In this document: positions 5,492-6,553 of the stretch, one piece after another | Position numbering within the stretch: the stretch's first letter is position 1 | How the letters are laid out: every line of letters begins with the position of its first letter | NCBI GenBank assembly: GCA_002304995.1 | Contig: DBPV01000133.1 | Span: forward strand, 3,730 to 10,282 | From: Syntrophaceae bacterium UBA1411 | GTDB lineage: Bacteria; Desulfobacterota; Syntrophia; Syntrophales; Smithellaceae | DNA: 6,553 nt | Direction of reading: 5' to 3' | Notes under the pieces: generated by a model | Told to the model about the DNA's origin: nothing | Seen by the model: only the letters and a program-made list of their open reading frames with translations | The model's database searches: none | Position numbers and translations under genes: made by a program

Positions 5492-6553
5492 TTATTTTTC
5501 GTTTTTTATTTCTTCAACAATCAGCTTCAGGCCGTCTACTTTTTTGATTCTGACTTTCGCGCCCCGGGGAATGAACGCGTCGCTTAGGGCCGTCCAGTAT
5601 TCCCCCTGGTAGAAGACCTTTCCCTCTTTGTCGATGTCCGTTCTGGCCTCTCCGTGGCCTTCGACCATCGATTCGGTTCCGGAAAAATGCTTCCTCATCT
5701 GCGCCTTGACCGCCAGCCATATCACGACGATAAAAAATAAGGAAGCCGCCAGCACGGCCGGAATCAGCACCTGCAGCGAAATCCGCAGCGCCGGCTCCGG
5801 CGTGTCAAACAGCATGAAGGATCCCAGGGCCAGGGAAATGACCCCGCCCACCGTCAGCATCCCGTGACTCATAATTTTGATCTCCGCGATAAACAAGACG
5901 ATACTGAATAAAATCAGCAAAACCCCCGTGTAGCTCACCGGCAGGGTGGCCAGGCCGAAAAACGCCAGAAGCAGGGCGATGCCGCCGATGACGCCGGGCA
6001 GAATCGCCCCGGGCGTCGAAAATTCGAAATACAGCCCCGCCAGGCCGATCAGCAAAAGCAGATAGGCGATGTTGGGATTGGAAATCGCCGCCAGAATGCC
6101 CTGGCGCGTGCCCATCTTTTTGGCGCTTGTCACGGCGCCGGCGCCGGCGATTTTCTTTTTCTTGCCGGCAACGATCACTTCCCTCTGATCGATGGCTGCA
6201 AGCAGTTTGTCGATGTCGGGCGCCACAATGTCGATAACATGGAGCCGCAGGGCTTCGTCCGCCGTAATGGACTCGCTTTTGCGCACCGCCTTTTCCACCC
6301 ATTCTTCGCTGCGCCCCCGCGTCTTGGCGATGCTGCGCGCATAGGCCGCCGCGTCGTTTTCAATCTTGCGGGACATGGTTTTGTCCATCTGCCCGCCGCC
6401 GATGCCGATCGCCACAGGGTGGGCGGCGCCGATGTTGGTGCCGGGCGCCATCGCGGCGATATGCGCGGCCTGGGCGATGATGACCCCCGCCGACGCGGCC
6501 CGCGCGCCCGACGGGTAGACATAGACGATCACCGGCAGGGGCGCGTTGAGCAG
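5492..6553 (-). CDS. NfeD-type membrane-bound serine protease (ClpP-like), 5' end outside window
   Basis: The last 353 codons of a long-form NfeD; the frame is open to the window edge, beginning LLNAPLPVIVYVYPSGARAASAG, so the GTG at 6532 is internal. The ClpP-like protease domain keeps the probable nucleophile S21 (visible numbering) in ARAASAG, the downstream motif MAPGTNIGAAHPV, and the probable catalytic K63 in SRKIENDAAAYARS, giving the Ser/Lys dyad known from Pyrococcus PH1510. Four to five membrane helices lie at about 161-178, 181-203, 206-224, 233-248 and 258-284. A C-terminal OB-fold NfeD domain follows (about 296-350, GEARTDIDKEGKVFYQGEYWTAL). The N-terminus with its expected signal peptide is missing. 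It is upstream of slipin by 22 bp in the same direction, the classic NfeD-slipin arrangement, in which the protease is thought to trim slipin assemblies. It is the first visible gene of the leftward operon; the promoter is outside the window. Confidence 0.92.
   Translation of the reverse strand: MLNAPLPVIVYVYPSGARAASAGVIIAQAAHIAAMAPGTNIGAAHPVAIGIGGGQMDKTMSRKIENDAAAYARSIAKTRGRSEEWVEKAVRKSESITADEALRLHVIDIVAPDIDKLLAAIDQREVIVAGKKKKIAGAGAVTSAKKMGTRQGILAAISNPNIAYLLLLIGLAGLYFEFSTPGAILPGVIGGIALLLAFFGLATLPVSYTGVLLILFSIVLFIAEIKIMSHGMLTVGGVISLALGSFMLFDTPEPALRISLQVLIPAVLAASLFFIVVIWLAVKAQMRKHFSGTESMVEGHGEARTDIDKEGKVFYQGEYWTALSDAFIPRGAKVRIKKVDGLKLIVEEIKNEK

Noticed and set aside
6530..6532. GTG at 6532 as the start of NfeD
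   Set aside because: Conserved protease-domain sequence (LLNAPLPV) continues in frame upstream to the window edge, so this codon is an internal valine.

Overview
The window carries seven protein-coding genes packed almost end to end, with one intergenic gap of 166 bp and no RNA genes, mobile elements, repeats arrays or CRISPR. The sequence is moderately GC-rich and dense with cytosolic housekeeping and membrane quality-control genes. The long HrpA C-terminal domain, a PAS/histidine-kinase/receiver hybrid whose dimerisation helix resembles the kinases common in Deltaproteobacteria, and a full-length NfeD-slipin pair together suggest a Desulfobacterota-type organism, perhaps close to Syntrophus or Smithella. 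That placement is an inference from protein flavour, not from a marker gene.

Plus strand, left part: the last 249 codons of an hrpA-type RNA helicase end at 751. A 166-bp gap follows with a convincing sigma-70 type promoter (TTGACT, 17-bp spacer, TAGAGT). It drives a single 508-residue cytosolic PAS - histidine kinase - receiver protein (918-2444).

Minus strand, right part: five genes read leftward with gaps of only 15-50 bp and form a probable operon. In transcription order they are an NfeD membrane serine protease (5' end outside the window), a slipin/stomatin-family SPFH protein, a 103-residue four-helix membrane protein built from two similar halves, a MtnX/SerB-like HAD phosphatase, and a class I/II PLP aminotransferase. 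NfeD and slipin are an established protease-substrate pair in membrane microdomains. The phosphatase and aminotransferase look like two enzymes of one small-molecule pathway (methionine salvage or serine-type metabolism) placed downstream.

The two transcription units converge, and their last genes overlap by 44 bp with no visible terminator. The most notable observation is that the hybrid kinase keeps its phospho-accepting His and its receiver Asp but has lost most of the ATP-binding boxes of the catalytic domain, so it is probably a pseudokinase acting as a phosphotransfer or binding module.
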